Positions 30,216-42,974 of a DNA stretch of 64,000 nucleotides are shown here, piece by piece. The notes under the pieces were generated by a model. The model was given only the letters and a program-made list of their open reading frames with translations. It did not search any database and had not been told where the DNA came from. Within the stretch, counting starts at the first letter, position 1, and each line of letters opens with the position of its first letter. The DNA lies in the NCBI RefSeq assembly GCF_000003815.2, contig NC_049994.1:11163736-11227735 (forward strand), read 5' to 3'. A program made the position numbers and the translations under genes. This stretch comes from Branchiostoma floridae (taxonomy: Eukaryota; Chordata; Leptocardii; Amphioxiformes; Branchiostomatidae).

Positions 30216-32814
30216 CGTACGTTCAATTTTGCCCATTCAGTCGTAGATCCGGGCTATTATGCAACGGTTCTTCACACTTTTACATGAGTTCTAGGTCACC
30301 AACAGAAATTCAAGACTGTTGTTGAATCATGTTCGTCTTGTGCCGTGAGCATGTGTAATTATGATCTATATAAATTTGGCAATGAATGTGACAGTGTGTT
30401 CGTCCCACGACGAGCTGCCTACCCCGAAATTTAAAAAAAAGTATACTGAAAACTTTTGGCCTTGTTGTCTTCGAATGCATTGTTATCGATGCTTTGTAAA
30501 TGGTGTATTGGACACCTAGATGTCTGAAGTGTGCACAGCTCAGAAATAACTATTGTTGCATGTGTAGATCTCTTTAAGTTCCAGTATTTTTAATCTACCG
30601 GTATAAGTCTTACTACCGGTATTATGCCAATGCATGTTAAGTTAAATGTGAAAGTAAATGCAACAGCATGTATCAGAAAGAGACAAATGACTGAGTGTCT
30701 ACCCCCCACCCCAGCCTGTGTCAAAGTCAATTTGAAATTGTATCAAGCATGAATGTTTGAACATTAGGATCTTATCAAAGTTTATACATTACTGTTACCT
30801 CAGAGGCTTGTTAAAACTTCTAAAAGGATTCTTCTGAAGTTACATGTTGCAATTACTGTTTAATAGTGACTTTCTGTAAACTCTGCTTGTGTGCTGAGTG
30901 CTTGCACACGTTCTGTGTCCTCCATGTATATTTGAAGGTCATCTTGTTTTTACTACATATCTACTGTGTGTCAGTAGATATTTAGTAGTTGTGTCAGTAG
31001 ATATTTACTGTGTGTCAGTGGATATCAAGAAGTCATTTACTGTTGTGTCAGTAGATATCTACTGTGTCTCAGTAGATATTCAGTAGTCATCTACTGTGTG
31101 TCAGTAGATATTCAGTAGTCATCTACTGTGTGTCAGTAGATATTTAGTTGTCATTTACTGTTTCCCTAATAAATATCTACTGATTATTTACTGATTTTCC
31201 ACTGAGTTTTTACTGATTTTCTACTACGTCAGTACTGGAAATTTGCATAAAGTGTGAATAATTAGTAGATATGACAGTACTAGATATTTACTATTTAGTA
31301 GATATACAGTAGATTTTTCAGTACTGCACAGTAGGTGTTCAGTACTACACAGTACATTTTCAGTACTGATGGTTTCCCAAGGGTAAGCCCCAATTTTCAA
31401 AAAAATAATAAACGTACCGTCCCAAATAAGAACGTACCGGGTGGAATTTTCTTGGGAAAAAAATAAACGTCCCGGTACGTTTATTAGGGACATCATTTTA
31501 TTAGGGACATCATTTTGAAGAGTAGATCATTTTGAAGTATGCTTGTGTGGTGTTTGCAGTAATATAACAGTACTTACCTATAACATTCCTAAGTTTAAAT
31601 TTCTTTATGGGGATCCAAAAACATATCTAATTGGAATAGGGCAAGTTCTGTAAGAAATTTGCATTTGTTGGCAAAATCTTAGTTTTGTTTATAGAAAATC
31701 ACAGCAAATTCACAAAGACCAATATCTTTGAATGATGAATACTGATGGGCTATTGCTATCAAACCTACAAATGTATCTTGAGCTTGGGAAAATATTCTAG
31801 AACCTTCTTACCCATTCCACATGTTATAAGTGGTTTGTTGACTTACATTGATCTAGTTTACAGCAATTTGTATATGGCTAAACATATTACCAAGTTTCAT
31901 GTTTCTTGAAAAAAAGGGTAATCACATCACTCCTGCAGATGGTCAAGAGCAACTGAAAATTCGAAGTGAGCAAATTGCTTTTGCATTGAATGAAAGTTAC
32001 AAATTTCCACATGTAACAAAATGATATTTTGTTTGCTAGAGAATGCATTGTAGTTATAACACCAGTCACTCCATTCTAGGAAAGTTGTTTTCCGGATTTG
32101 AACGCGGACATCTTGAAATCCCCATTTTTCAACTTTTTTCTTCCTGAACATACATGAAAGTTTTACATACCATTGGAAAGATCATGTTATCTGGAGTATG
32201 AGGCTCCTTTTTTATGGTCATAACGTACAAATTTCTTGAGATATTTGACTTTGAAAATTGCTTATCCCGAGGGTTAGACACCGAAACCCGAAGAAAATTC
32301 TTGAGCCCGCTGGCTCAATCAAGTCAAACCGTCGGTCTTCAGAGCTTACCCCGATTGAAGACCGCATACAATTAACACCATGAAAATCACTGAATTAAAT
32401 AGAATGCACCAAAAAGCTGTTATTCAAAAAGAATTCACACCTGGCAAGCTTGTGTAATTAGCACGTGTATGACAAATTCAGACTACCTGGCAACTCAGGT
32501 ACAGACCGACGGGGTGAACAGAAGATCCTCGGGAAATATTACTGAACCGTCCCCCGCTAAAGGCGGGAAAAGGTTGTTTTGTATATAGTTAGCTAAATCA
32601 ATACAATTTGCTTGATTTCAATGATTCATATGAAGAAAAGTTATCTTTGAAAGAAAAGCACAGCCTTGTCTGCCCAAGGAACTACACCGGGTCCGATATT
32701 TATTATTTTGTTTTAATCACACAAGACTTAGGGATTGTCCTTGTAACCTTCTTAGATAACGAAATTGCCACTGGCCTCCCAGCAGGGTGGCTGGTGCCAG
32801 TTTATTATTATTTA

Positions 32815-32875
32815 TTTGGTGGGCCAACTACTCTCTCTTTGCAACCAGGGGGCTGAATTGTGAGGAACTCAGCCT
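32815..32875 (+). repeat. Interspersed repeat, GGTGGGCCAACTACTCTCTC copy 1
   Basis: The stretch with GTGGGCCAACTACTCTCTCT, then TTGCAACCAGGGGGCTGA and TGTGAGGA, recurs in slightly diverged form at 53807-53870. Role unknown; probably a piece of a dispersed mobile element. Confidence 0.6.
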
Positions 32876-32897
32876 ATGTCTAATCTGGGTTGATGAA

Positions 32898-33127
32898 TAG
32901 AGAAGTTTATTTGCAAGTTCATGCTTGAGGGCTAATTGCAAGTGCATGGTGTAAATATAGGAGATATAGAAGTGACAATAAACAGTTATAAACAATATTC
33001 TACTATAATATAATACTAGTGTTGGCTATTTCTATACTGGTTGGGTTTGACTTCTTTTTTGGAAGCAGAGGGAGACGGAAAGCCCCACATTTTCTACAAT
33101 TTGTGGGTTCTCCGATTTCAAGAGAAA
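32898..33127. repeat. Left arm of a large inverted repeat
   Basis: The sequence from AGAAGTTTATTTGCAAGTTC through GAGGGCTAATTGCAAGT, ACTAGTGTTG, TTGACTTCTTTTTTGGAA and GATTTCAAGAGA is repeated in inverted orientation at about 34870-35083, with substitutions and one small insertion. The arms are about 215-230 bp, separated by about 1.74 kb that includes the N gap. Confidence 0.78.
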
Positions 33128-33703
33128 AGTGGCTTTCTGTTCGTCTGTGGGTGTGGGGAATCTATATCTATACTTATATTATGTAGAAACGTCTGGATAT
33201 ACATATCTGTAATTCTGTTCCTTATCAGATAACATACATATACAGGGTCACAGAGTGAGTTGTCTGAGTACCAGAGATAAAAATATCCACTATAATCAAG
33301 TATTTCTTTAACATGCTGCAACAATGAACTTCTCCAGCAATTTACAAGAGAGTTGTGCTGTTCCAAGAGTGCGTTTACTTGTAAATGGATGCTTAGTAAA
33401 ATCGATTTGTGTGAAACATTACATACTTTTTATTAGCCAATATGTTACAAGTCGAACGGAAATATCTATGTCTAGTGGAAAATCTGCCTAATTCGGACCT
33501 ACATGCTAAATTACTACTATTTCTAGAGACTCCAACTTGGATGAATGCCTAAATGTTTTTGCAGAATTGGTTGTGTGTAATTTCGATCAGAGATGTATCA
33601 TAATTTCTCAGAACCCCAAATTTCACAAACATATAACAGAATGGGTTTACCACAGGAATCAGATATTCTCAGAAGGCTATCAGGTGAAACTAATGAACGA
33701 GTT

Positions 33704-33744
33704 AGACCAAGGAGGTTTCCTTTTTTCAACCTCCTTGGTTAGAC
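33704..33744. repeat. ACCAAGGAGGTT hairpin, copy 1
   Basis: ACCAAGGAGGTT and AACCTCCTTGGT form a 12-bp stem around a T-rich loop. The same termini occur at 34628-34680 and, degraded, at 43579-43606. Confidence 0.7.
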
Positions 33745-33881
33745 ATTTGAGGCTGTGCATCCAGGCTTTGCGCGCTTTGACAATTATTTTTTTGCTAATG
33801 AAAAGGTACCTGATGATGAATAAAACTGTGACAGTGTGAGCCAGAAAAATATCCATCAGGTATTTAGTTTGTTTGTTTTTT

Positions 33882-33981
33882 NNNNNNNNNNNNNNNNNNN
33901 NNNNNNNNNNNNNNNNNNNNNNNNNNNNNNNNNNNNNNNNNNNNNNNNNNNNNNNNNNNNNNNNNNNNNNNNNNNNNNNNN
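33882..33981. other. Assembly gap, 100 N
   Basis: Exactly 100 unknown bases, the usual placeholder for a gap of unknown size. It lies between the two arms of a large inverted repeat, a structure that commonly breaks assembly. Confidence 0.99.
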
Positions 33982-34627
33982 CAGAGAAAACACTACTTTT
34001 TTTTCTGATATCCCAGTTTTTTTCCTAGTTCTTTCAAGGTGTTTTTCAAAGTGTGCAACAGGAATTGAAATACTGAATACGCCTGACCAACAATGACACC
34101 TGGTAAAAGAACCATTGTCTTTTATGACTCTTGGCTCCCAATTGTTATTCGTGGGCATAGCTATTTGCATACTTTCTGGTAGTACAAACAGGCATTTTTG
34201 CAGCCAGACTTGGATGACGCAAGGCTCACCCGTGGAGTCACAGACAGCAGTGTAATCCTTTGAGTCTCAACTTCAATTCTCAAATGGTGAATATCTCATA
34301 AATGGAGCTAATGTTCCCACCCTTGAACCAAAGGCTATAGTTTGAAGTATAGTGTAAACAAAAGCATATCAAGTATTTCAACAGTAATCCAGGATTGAAA
34401 TATGAAGTGCAATTTAAAGAAAAAGTTCAAGATTTGAGAACAGATCATCAGTCAGAATAGAATCTACAACGGTTTAATACTTATATCATGATTCAATTTT
34501 GTTTCACTATCACAAAGGTGAAATCCAGACAGTTTTGTGGGTAAAGTTCATGGAAGCCATACATTGAAAGTAAAAAACTTCCACTTTCACACATGACGCT
34601 GCCAACTATGACCCCATGTACCCGGAT

Positions 34628-34680
34628 GTAAGACCAAGGAGGTTAAAGAAAGAGTGATTCTTTAACCTCCTTGGTAAGAC
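34628..34680. repeat. ACCAAGGAGGTT hairpin, copy 2
   Basis: A perfect 18-bp stem, ACCAAGGAGGTTAAAGAA with its complement, around a 7-base loop; flanks TAAG and AAGAC are also partly inverted. Likely a very short MITE. Confidence 0.78.
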
Positions 34681-34869
34681 AAATTCAAGCTGCTTTTGTG
34701 TTGACATGATGACAATTATTCGCAAATCTGAATATTAGTAGGGTTCAAGCGCTGCCAAACTGACCATGTGCACACCAACAGCTCTGAGCACAAATTATAG
34801 AAAAAGCGGGACTCTTTGTCTTTCTTTGCCTCCAAAAAAAGAAGTTACCTGACAGTAGTTGTTGATTAT

Positions 34870-35083
34870 TCAATCTCTTGAAATCACAGAACCCAGAAAC
34901 TGTAGAAAAGGGCTTTTCGTCTCCCTGTTTCCAAAAAAGAAGTCAACACTAGTATTAATTAGAGTAGAGTATTGTTTATCTGTTCATTGTCACTTGTATA
35001 TACATATATCCTAATAGTATGTTTATACCATGTACTTGCAATTAGCCCTCAGGCATGAACTTGCAAATAAACTTCTATTATTT
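34870..35083. repeat. Right arm of the large inverted repeat
   Basis: Inverted counterpart of 32898-33127, ending TTGCAAATAAACTTCTATTA. A fragment of the same family (AAAGTGGGACACTTTGTCTT) recurs nearby at about 34803-34850 and 35411-35455, so the element exists in several pieces here. Confidence 0.76.
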
Positions 35084-35879
35084 GGGAGCACTCTCTCAGG
35101 TACATGTACCTTATATGTCAATTGTTAAGAAAAAGACTGGAAGATGTATATATCCAGACATTTTTTTCATACACTGTCTAAAGATAATGGTAAGTTAAGA
35201 TTTTCCAACAAACTAAAGAAGGGATAGTGGATACTCAATGGAAAATTATATAACGTTACTTGATAAACAGGAGGTAGGATCAGCAATGTGTAAACTCAGA
35301 ATTAGCACCCACCCCCTTGAAATTGAGAAATGGCAGCAACGTTTAAAGACGAAAACAAAACTATAACCCTAGGCCTGTTAACATCACATAACCCACTCAC
35401 ATTATTAAAAAAAGTGGGACACTTTGTCTTCCACTGCTTCCAGAAAAGAAGTAAAAAAAAAAACCCAAAGCTTAGATAATCATAATGATTGTAGCTCCCA
35501 GCAGTTCATTGTTTGCATCCTTGTAGAAAACAAAAGTCCCTTCACACCTTATATTACTACTGATAAGTACTTGATAATTTTAGGAGACAAACTATTCACA
35601 TCCAAAAAAGTTTGGATTATGTTCAGTTTGTGAGGAAGATACCAGTGCATATCAGATTTGTATTTTTATGGTTACAATAAAGAATGTTTATTTAGGTGTT
35701 GTCACAGTGCAACATTTGACTATTGGACAAATTTGGGCTGCTTCAGGATGAGAGAAGTGGTGACCATTCTCAGAATACTAGCGATGACTGTTGCACTCTG
35801 GCAACAGTCTGAGGGGTTTGAATTTTGCTTATTATCAACTCAAACCCATTCTAACTGAAAAACCGTCAGTTATGATATG

Positions 35880-36150
35880 AGCCCGTCGGGTTCGTTTCAT
35901 GACCGAGGGTTGTATTATTGTTCAATTCACGCCTTTCACACCTCTCCCTTATACCCCTCTGAGAGGTGTGAGGAGACAAATTCTCGGCCCTCGGGACACA
36001 AAGAAACCGACGGGTTTCATGATTTTTTAGGCTTTTGTCCGTAGGGTTGGGAGTTTAGACCGACGGCCCGAGTAAGTTTACCCCGTCGGTGTTCCAATTT
36101 CTCTCCAACGGGCGGCCCAAGAAGATATCGGGATGCTCTAAAAAGACCGC
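35880..36150. repeat. GC-richer palindromic repeat
   Basis: Contains CACACCTCTC and GAGAGGTGTG as a 10-bp stem, framed by GAGCCCGTCGGG / ACCGACGGG words and GAGGGTTG / CCCTCGG. A looser region of similar words (CCGTCGG, CCGACGGGG, CCTCGGG) lies at 32265-32570. It probably represents a foldback element; I cannot set the ends. Confidence 0.4.
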
Positions 36151-37317
36151 GGTCTCCTTGCATATTTCATCAATGATATCTTAAGTTGTGAACGTTGTAC
36201 AATAATAATTTTCATATCATCATACTCAGTATGTCAAGAGCTACAACCTGATATCTCAAAGAAGGTAGAACAGCAATTTTGCTTGAATTTCCAAATGGCT
36301 TGTGTCTTTGCAAGAATAAAATGACCAGTGTTTTATCATAATATTACTGCATATTAAGGAACTTACCATCCCTGGTAATTTGAAAGAGAAAACCAAATGT
36401 GAAAAGGTAGACATGACAGAGGAAAATGTGGGATTTTATCATTGCAAAACAGATGCAAACCGGCTGTACCATTTGTTACCGGTTACCCTGACATGATTCC
36501 ATAAAAATATATTGCTTCTGCAGATTGTGCCCTGAGACCATGACAATGAAACCTGTTGTAAAAACAGTGCACTTTAAAAGTGCATGGTAAAATTCATTAA
36601 GTGACACCAATATTCCATGAAAAAAGAGCAAGTTTAGTACCAATCTAAAAAATAATAAATCATTTTGTCAGAAGTTTGCAGTACGAAGATTGAGCTAGAG
36701 ATACTATCAATGCCATGTAATTAAGTTTGCAAGGCTTCAAACCTGCTTTGGACTCTCTTAGGGACATCCCTTGTGACAGTGATTGCCGAAATTTAATGAA
36801 ATATTTTTCATGGGATTTAAATAATGTTATATTATATAACATCAATAAACATGGTACACAATACAAGTAAAATCATCTGCCATGGAACTGTAATTATGTT
36901 GTTTCTGAAACAAGTCCATTTTCACATGTTATAGACCACCACGGCAGCAAGAGACTGGCAAAAACATGACATCAGCCGTCAAGTAATTGGTTTCCAAGAT
37001 GGCTGCTCATTTGCATGAGGGCCAGACAGTGTAGGCAAGAATATGGTACTAACTGGAACATTTGCCAAGCACAAAAACTATCAAAGCTTCCCACACAAAA
37101 GCATTGCAGTTAAGGCCTTTGTCAATTTGATTGAATTTGAACGCTTCATAAACTAGCCAAACACCAGGAAGGATGTCAATTTACCCACGGAATCATCCGA
37201 GAAAAATTATGGACAAAAATGGCAATATAATGAGGACCGGTAGACAGTAAAGGTGTACCCTTTAATAACACGCCCATTCAGACAGAAATCACGTTAAATG
37301 ATATGTAACCTACTTAC

Positions 37318-37460
37318 CGACGGAATCCAAGCTTCCAAATTACGATATGACGGAATGTGTCGCCACAAGACGGGAATACTCCTGTGGATATGAAGGTGGG
37401 GCTTGATGGGAACGCTAACTGGAAGATGATGGAGTAGGCTAGCTGTCTACACTCAAAATG
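37318..37460 (-). other. Candidate alternative 5' non-coding exon
   Basis: A near-consensus donor on the minus strand, TCCGTCG/GTAAGTAGG, closes a stretch of about 140 bases that is GC-richer than its surroundings and contains no ATG. It could be a non-coding first exon joined to 25996-26103 or to the giant exon, for an isoform lacking exon 50774-50924. A second donor-like site (TGCTGTCG/GTAGGTCA) lies at 37664. Without RNA data this is speculative. Confidence 0.25.
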
Positions 37461-40400
37461 TGGGAAGTCTACTGCGCAGTTCTCTCAACGTTGGTCACAA
37501 CGTTACACTCCAACCAGACATAATCAGTCAAAAGATAAGACTACTTACATTACTTCGTCCCACCAGCAACGTGTAAATCACAGATAAGAGCAATATCGGG
37601 AACATAAACAGAAAAGAGAATGCCTTACGCACCGTGCAGTATGTTTCCAATAAAAAGGTGACCTACCGACAGCAGAAGTGGGCCAAAGAGGTTTTCGGGG
37701 TTCCCCCACGGCCACAACTCGCAGACGACAAACTCCGTACTCAGACAAGTGGCAGCAATCAGACTGAACTCATTTGTTGACCCCAAAATGCAGCAGTGAA
37801 AATCTCTTCCATCGGTAGCTCGCAGAGGGCTTAGCACACCAGCAATTCAATTACATGGAGTAGAGTAGTGTAAGAGAGCACTGTGACAAGCAGCTTGCAG
37901 TAGGTGAAGCCAAATGGGGCACTCAGAACATTTTAAACCTCAAAAACTGGGAACTACAAGCTATTATTATTCCAACATATGTGCTGAATATCAGCAAATG
38001 CGTTGTAGTTATGTATGTGCAATCAGTAAAATGACCTACATTTGTGCTCCCGAGAAGATGCGCATTGCAAAAACAACCTGTCACGGGACCACATCATTCA
38101 TACTGTTTGCCACTAGAATATAGAGTAGATGGTTTGATCTAACATCATCATGCAAAGTCATGGAGGGTTAGACAAAATAGAGCTTTCGTGACTTTCGTAT
38201 CTTATGATTTTACAATACTGGGGAAAAACTATCATAACAATAATTTTGGCAAAAGACTGCAATCCCAATAGGTGATACAAATTTTACTCCATCAAAAACC
38301 ACTGCAATAATTTCATCTACTGAAAAATATTTTTTCCAAACTGAAACATGAGGAAGGACAACTTGCCAAGCACCATCAATTCAAAACCAGTCAAGCACAC
38401 CAGGTCAAGGCATATGGACTTGTCTAAAAATCAATGATCTTAGTCTTAGACTTGATTTATTGTCATTAAAAGTAAAACTACTTTATCTACATTCAAGTAA
38501 AACCTAAGACATCAGGGAATTCGAAAATGTAAGGATAACAAATTCCATAAAACAGCTCTTGCAGAAACCAAACTTTCAGGTGAGCCAAATGTACAAATCC
38601 ATTTTTCCCCCTCTCTATCAAAATGCATGTCTCCTCTGCAGTATAATGTGTAAATCTACCATCTTTTATAGCTATTCACAACTCACCCACCTATAAAAGA
38701 GCAAGTCACCCCATACAAATCCCATCAATATTTGCAAGTCTGATCACCCTCAGCTGAACGCCCCGAGTTACTCAAGGGTAACATATAACCGAAGGTGTCA
38801 ATAGCAAGCGGCTATGGCAATTCCGTATTGTTGAGTCCTACGTTATCTGACGGAGAGTTGGCTAAAATATGGCGCTCTTGAGTAATGACGGTATTTGTTA
38901 CGTTCCCCGTGGCTTCCTGTAGGGTCTGCGAGTCGCAGAACCTTCCAGAACGTAACGGTCTATGAATAACAATGATCTTGGCCTGGAACGGATGGATTCC
39001 TACAGTCTGGCCATCTGGCTGACACAGTAAAAATGATTGGGGGATATATTCATCTGCACATGGAAGTGAGCTGAACCAAAGCATTAAAATGAGGCATAGG
39101 ATAAAAAATATTGTGTTTCCTGTTTCAGTCCTGAAAAAAATTAGGACTGGTAGGTATGGATTATCTTTTTTTTTCTTGTACTTTTTTTAGGTTGTCCCAA
39201 ACTCTAGTGTGACATATTTTAACATGCAGTTGAACAAAGTAAACTGAAATGCATGAAGACACTTGTCTTTCAAAGTCAAACTTTAATGTTGTGCATAATG
39301 GACACATATATCCTTCATTAGATATGACAAGCAGTGTTTTTACTTCAATAGGAAGCAGGCTGAATGAAAATTCTGGAAACTTTGTGATACCACTTTCCAC
39401 CCAAAAACAAGCAGGTCGCCAGGTTTTTCTAGGGTAGGTAAGGAGACAGGAAACAACATTTCTTTACTAGGCCTGATATAGAACTTTTATAGAGAAGAGA
39501 GTTTGGCGTTTTCATACTGTACATAATTGTCAAGTTTTCTTTTATACTATTATAGCATTATTGGAATATTGGGCACTAAAACCATTGCAACAAACGAAAT
39601 AGTGACACCATTTAAGTTTATCTATATTGGTAGGTAACATGCAATATAGTGGTTGAATGTTGGGTTTCCCATTAATTTGGAAGTATTGCAATATTTCTGA
39701 TAGAACATGAATAATACATTTAATGCTCTCGAACATTCAGTTGGATGTAACGTTAATGTTCAGAAAGAAGGAGAAGAACAATATGTGGTCCAATACATTC
39801 ATGCGTTTTATGTGTCTATGACTGTCTCACACTGAGATTGCCTCGTGGCACAATTGGAGCAAACACCATGATACCCAATAATCGTTGTCCAAGAACTAAT
39901 TTCAAGCAACATTCAATAGTGCCAACCATAAGCAATAAAAGCAAGCCCCTTAAGTATAGTTTAAGTTAAGATTAAAGAAAACTAAATTACATAGTCTAAA
40001 TTCTCATAATGGCCACACTGTCTGAGCTGCTTGTTTGAATAATGATATTTGGCTACTTCAAGACTACGAACTTGAGTCAAGTCAGTTTTGAGAGTTGGCT
40101 GCTTTAGAAATTTCATTTAGCCAAAGATAATCAATTTTTTTTATAAAAGAAGGAAATGTTCCCAAGAATACAAGCAATGTCAAAAGCCACATGGAAGCAA
40201 TTAAACAATGTTAACAAATTTACTACTGGTATACTTAGAACTCTGTTCAAGATCTTCAAGCCAGTTATCAGTCTAGTAAAAGAGAGGGCTGGTATGTAGA
40301 GAACTAGGGAAAACCCTTAGGAGGCCCTACAAAACAATTTTCTGAGGAAATGTCGCATGATGTGCTAGTTTAGATCTATGACCGACTTATAATGGGATCA

Positions 40401-40782
40401 TTTTGCGATAGAAATCTGGAAACTGTGCGAGACAGTTGACCTTAAACAGGTGCCTTGTTGAACCGAGGGTGGCTAGGTTCAAGTCAAATTCCTGCCCTCA
40501 ATCGTTGGAAAGATTGTAACCATAACCCACATGCGTCATACATATCAATGTTCACTTTTCCTTCACTTCATAGTCCTCTTTGAATTCCAATATGGAAGGA
40601 TAGGTTCATAATTATCTTTGAATTCCAATATGGAAGGATACAATCCTTGCCTATAATGACAACAAGCAAGAATATCAATACATTTTTAAGTAGTCTGTGA
40701 TATTTCTTTTATGCTTCATGAGTTGAACATCAGATATTTGTCCATAACCAATTTTTTAATGAATACTGATCATCATATAATG

Positions 40783-40988
40783 CTAGTACACCTTTAAATT
40801 TGTCAGTGAGGTTATAACCTATATTCGTTGTTTTCAGAATGATAATTTGGGATATCTACTCAACGGATGTTGGTTTTAAGTTGCAATATCTGCAGTTTAA
40901 AACAACTTGTCTGTCTGTGGGTTTGACATCCCTAAATACTTTTTTAAAAAGAATGGATAAAGGTTCCCATTTGGATAAATGTTAACTA
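40783..40988. mobile_element. Foldback MITE, family A, copy 3
   Basis: The ends CTAGTACACCTTTAAA and GGATAAATGTTAACTAG, with internal TTTTAAGTTGCAATATC and CATCCCTAAATACTTTTT, mirror the elements at 3315-3516 and 3793-4007. It is more degraded than copy 2. Confidence 0.65.
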
Positions 40989-41904
40989 GTGCTAACAAAT
41001 ACGCATTAATATTTCATTATGCCAGGACTGTTTTGCCAGCAATACCTAATGTATTGTACTTAGTATTCTGTTGGCTCCACTGTCATTTGTCTGTCATACA
41101 ATGTAACTCAGGACACTTCATGGACTATTTGGTTGGAGAGAAGCCAAATGTAAGGCTCCAGGACTGTAATGGGGAAATCTGACCCATAACAAAATATGAC
41201 ATGTGGATTGCCCATAATGTCTGGGAAAACCTCTTAAGAAGTGGACCTTAGTCTTACCAGATGTTCGTCTTTCTTTTGTCATATTACAACTAAAGATGGC
41301 AGCTATTGAATTTTAATAATGCTACTATGACATAATATTACAATAGGTTGAAATACATCCATACCTATCTTTGAATTATGGTTAAATCATTTAAATTATT
41401 TTTTTTTCTTCTAAACATAATGCATCTCATGTAAACCTACCACCATATCCAGCAGCTGCAAAAATCCTCAGATGGAAACCAAAATAGATTCAATTCTGCT
41501 AGTGGACTATAAAGCCATAAAGAGAAGAGGGTGAGTTACTATAATGTCTGACTAAGGCTCCCCCATTGCAAAATCTGCAGTATTTTTATCAGCAAATGAT
41601 ACCCACAGCCAAAAAAATTCCATACGAAGTTCTATGCATGTCTACTTTATGTCCACTTACTTTGAACATTGTGACTGACATATAGAGTAAGAACTAGTGG
41701 CATATGAAACCAGTTAATGCTTCCTAAATAACAGTCACGGCACGAAAAACGGTATTTAAGGATGCTGAAACCATGCGTAATGTTGACGTATTTTCCTCCT
41801 TTACGGCTCTATACACCACTTATACGAGTACGTAAATATTGCCTTTAAGTGGTCTTTCTGTAGGTCCGTGTTAGTCCTTATTTTCCGGTTTTCCCGTTGT
41901 CTTT

Positions 41905-42870
41905 CAGCAGCTTAAAGATGTCGTAAATGATTTTTAAAACCCCCTTAAAACTTGTTTAAAGTTCACGTTTATTTGATCTAAAGCCTCTTTACGTCTCATA
42001 TACAATTGCATTAAGCGGATTATAACGTGTGTTTTAGTGCCTTTTCAGCAGCTTAAAGTTGTCATAAATACTTATTAAAACGCCCTTAAGACATGTTTAA
42101 ACTTCACGTTTATTTGATCTTAAGCCTCTTTACGTCTCATATACGTGTGCATTTAGAGGATTATAACGTGTGTTTAGGTGCCTTTTCAGCAGTTTAAAGT
42201 TGCCATAAATATCTATTAAAATGCCCTTAAGACATGTTTAAAATTCACGTATATTTGATCTAAAGCCTATTTACGTCTAATATACGTGTGCATTAAGTGG
42301 ATGATAACGTGTGTTTAGGTGCCTTTTCAGCAGCTTAAATTTGCCATAAATACTTATTAAAACGCCCTTAAGACATGTTTAAACTTCACGTTTATTTGAT
42401 CTAAAGCCTATTTACGTCTCATATACGTGTGCATTAAGAGGATTATAACGTGTTTAGGTGCCTTTTCAGTAGCTTAAATTCGCCATAAATATCTATTAAA
42501 ACGCCCTTAAGACATGTTTAAACTTCGCGTTTATTTGATCTAAAGCCTATTTACGTCTCATATACGTGTGCATTAAGAGGATTATAACGTGTTTAGGTGC
42601 CTTTTCAGTAGCTTAAATTCGCCATAAATATCTATTAAAACGCCCTTAAGACATGTTTAAACTTCACGTTTATTTGATCTAAAGCCTATTTACGTCTCAT
42701 ATACGTGTGAATTAAGAGGATTTAATGTGTCTATGTTTTTCTTTTTAGCAGCTTAAAGTTGTCATAAATACGTACTAAAACACCCTTAAGACATGTTTAA
42801 AGTTCCCTCTGTACGTCTCATATACGTGTGCATTAAGTTGATTATAAGGTGTGGATAAGTGCCATTTTAG
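41905..42870. repeat. Minisatellite 1, about 140-bp unit, seven copies
   Basis: The word TTTTCAGCAGCTTAAA (or a variant) starts units at about 41905, 42046, 42187, 42328, 42467, 42606 and 42746, a period of 139-141 bp. Each unit continues CGCCCTTAAGACATGTTTAA, TTCACGTTTATTTGATC, AAAGCCTATTTACGTCTCAT and GTGCATTAAGAGGATTATAA. Edge copies are more diverged, as expected for unequal exchange. Confidence 0.95.
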
Positions 42871-42974
42871 GAAAATAATCATTAGCACATTTCAAAGCAA
42901 GAAAATACAATGGATGAAACTTTGAAATTTTATTGAATTACGAGAAAATATTACATGGAAAAGTAAAAAAAAAC

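Larger units (their letters stand above)
28875..31380. mobile_element. Inner 2.5-kb foldback element with CTACTG/CAGTAG arms
   Basis: The ends are perfect inverted repeats of at least 25 bp, starting TTGGGAAACCATCAGTACTG on the left and its complement on the right. Arms of about 300-400 bp are built from short iterated words: CTACTG with ACTACTG on the left (28900-29190), and GTCAGTAGATAT with TTTACTG on the right (30950-31340), which are complementary in sense. The centre (29200-30940) includes GC-rich sequence and a TATA-like site. No transposase or long ORF. It resembles Foldback-type elements with repetitive arms. Confidence 0.72.
27526..31491. mobile_element. Outer TIR element with iterated subterminal motif
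   Basis: The left end GTCCCTAATAAACATACC and the right end GGTACGTTTATTAGGGAC are inverted with one mismatch. The left subterminal region repeats AATAAACATACC four times (27531-27620, most followed by CCCCGG). The right one has AATAAACGTACC and AACGTACCGGG. An internal reading frame at 28185-28613 (142 codons from an ATG) is not recognisable. Most of its right part is occupied by a second element (28875-31380), so the two are nested. No transposase seen. Flanks share only AT, so target-site duplication is uncertain. Confidence 0.65.

Noticed and set aside
33836-34170. Open frames crossing the N gap
   Set aside because: They are open only because unknown bases contain no stop.
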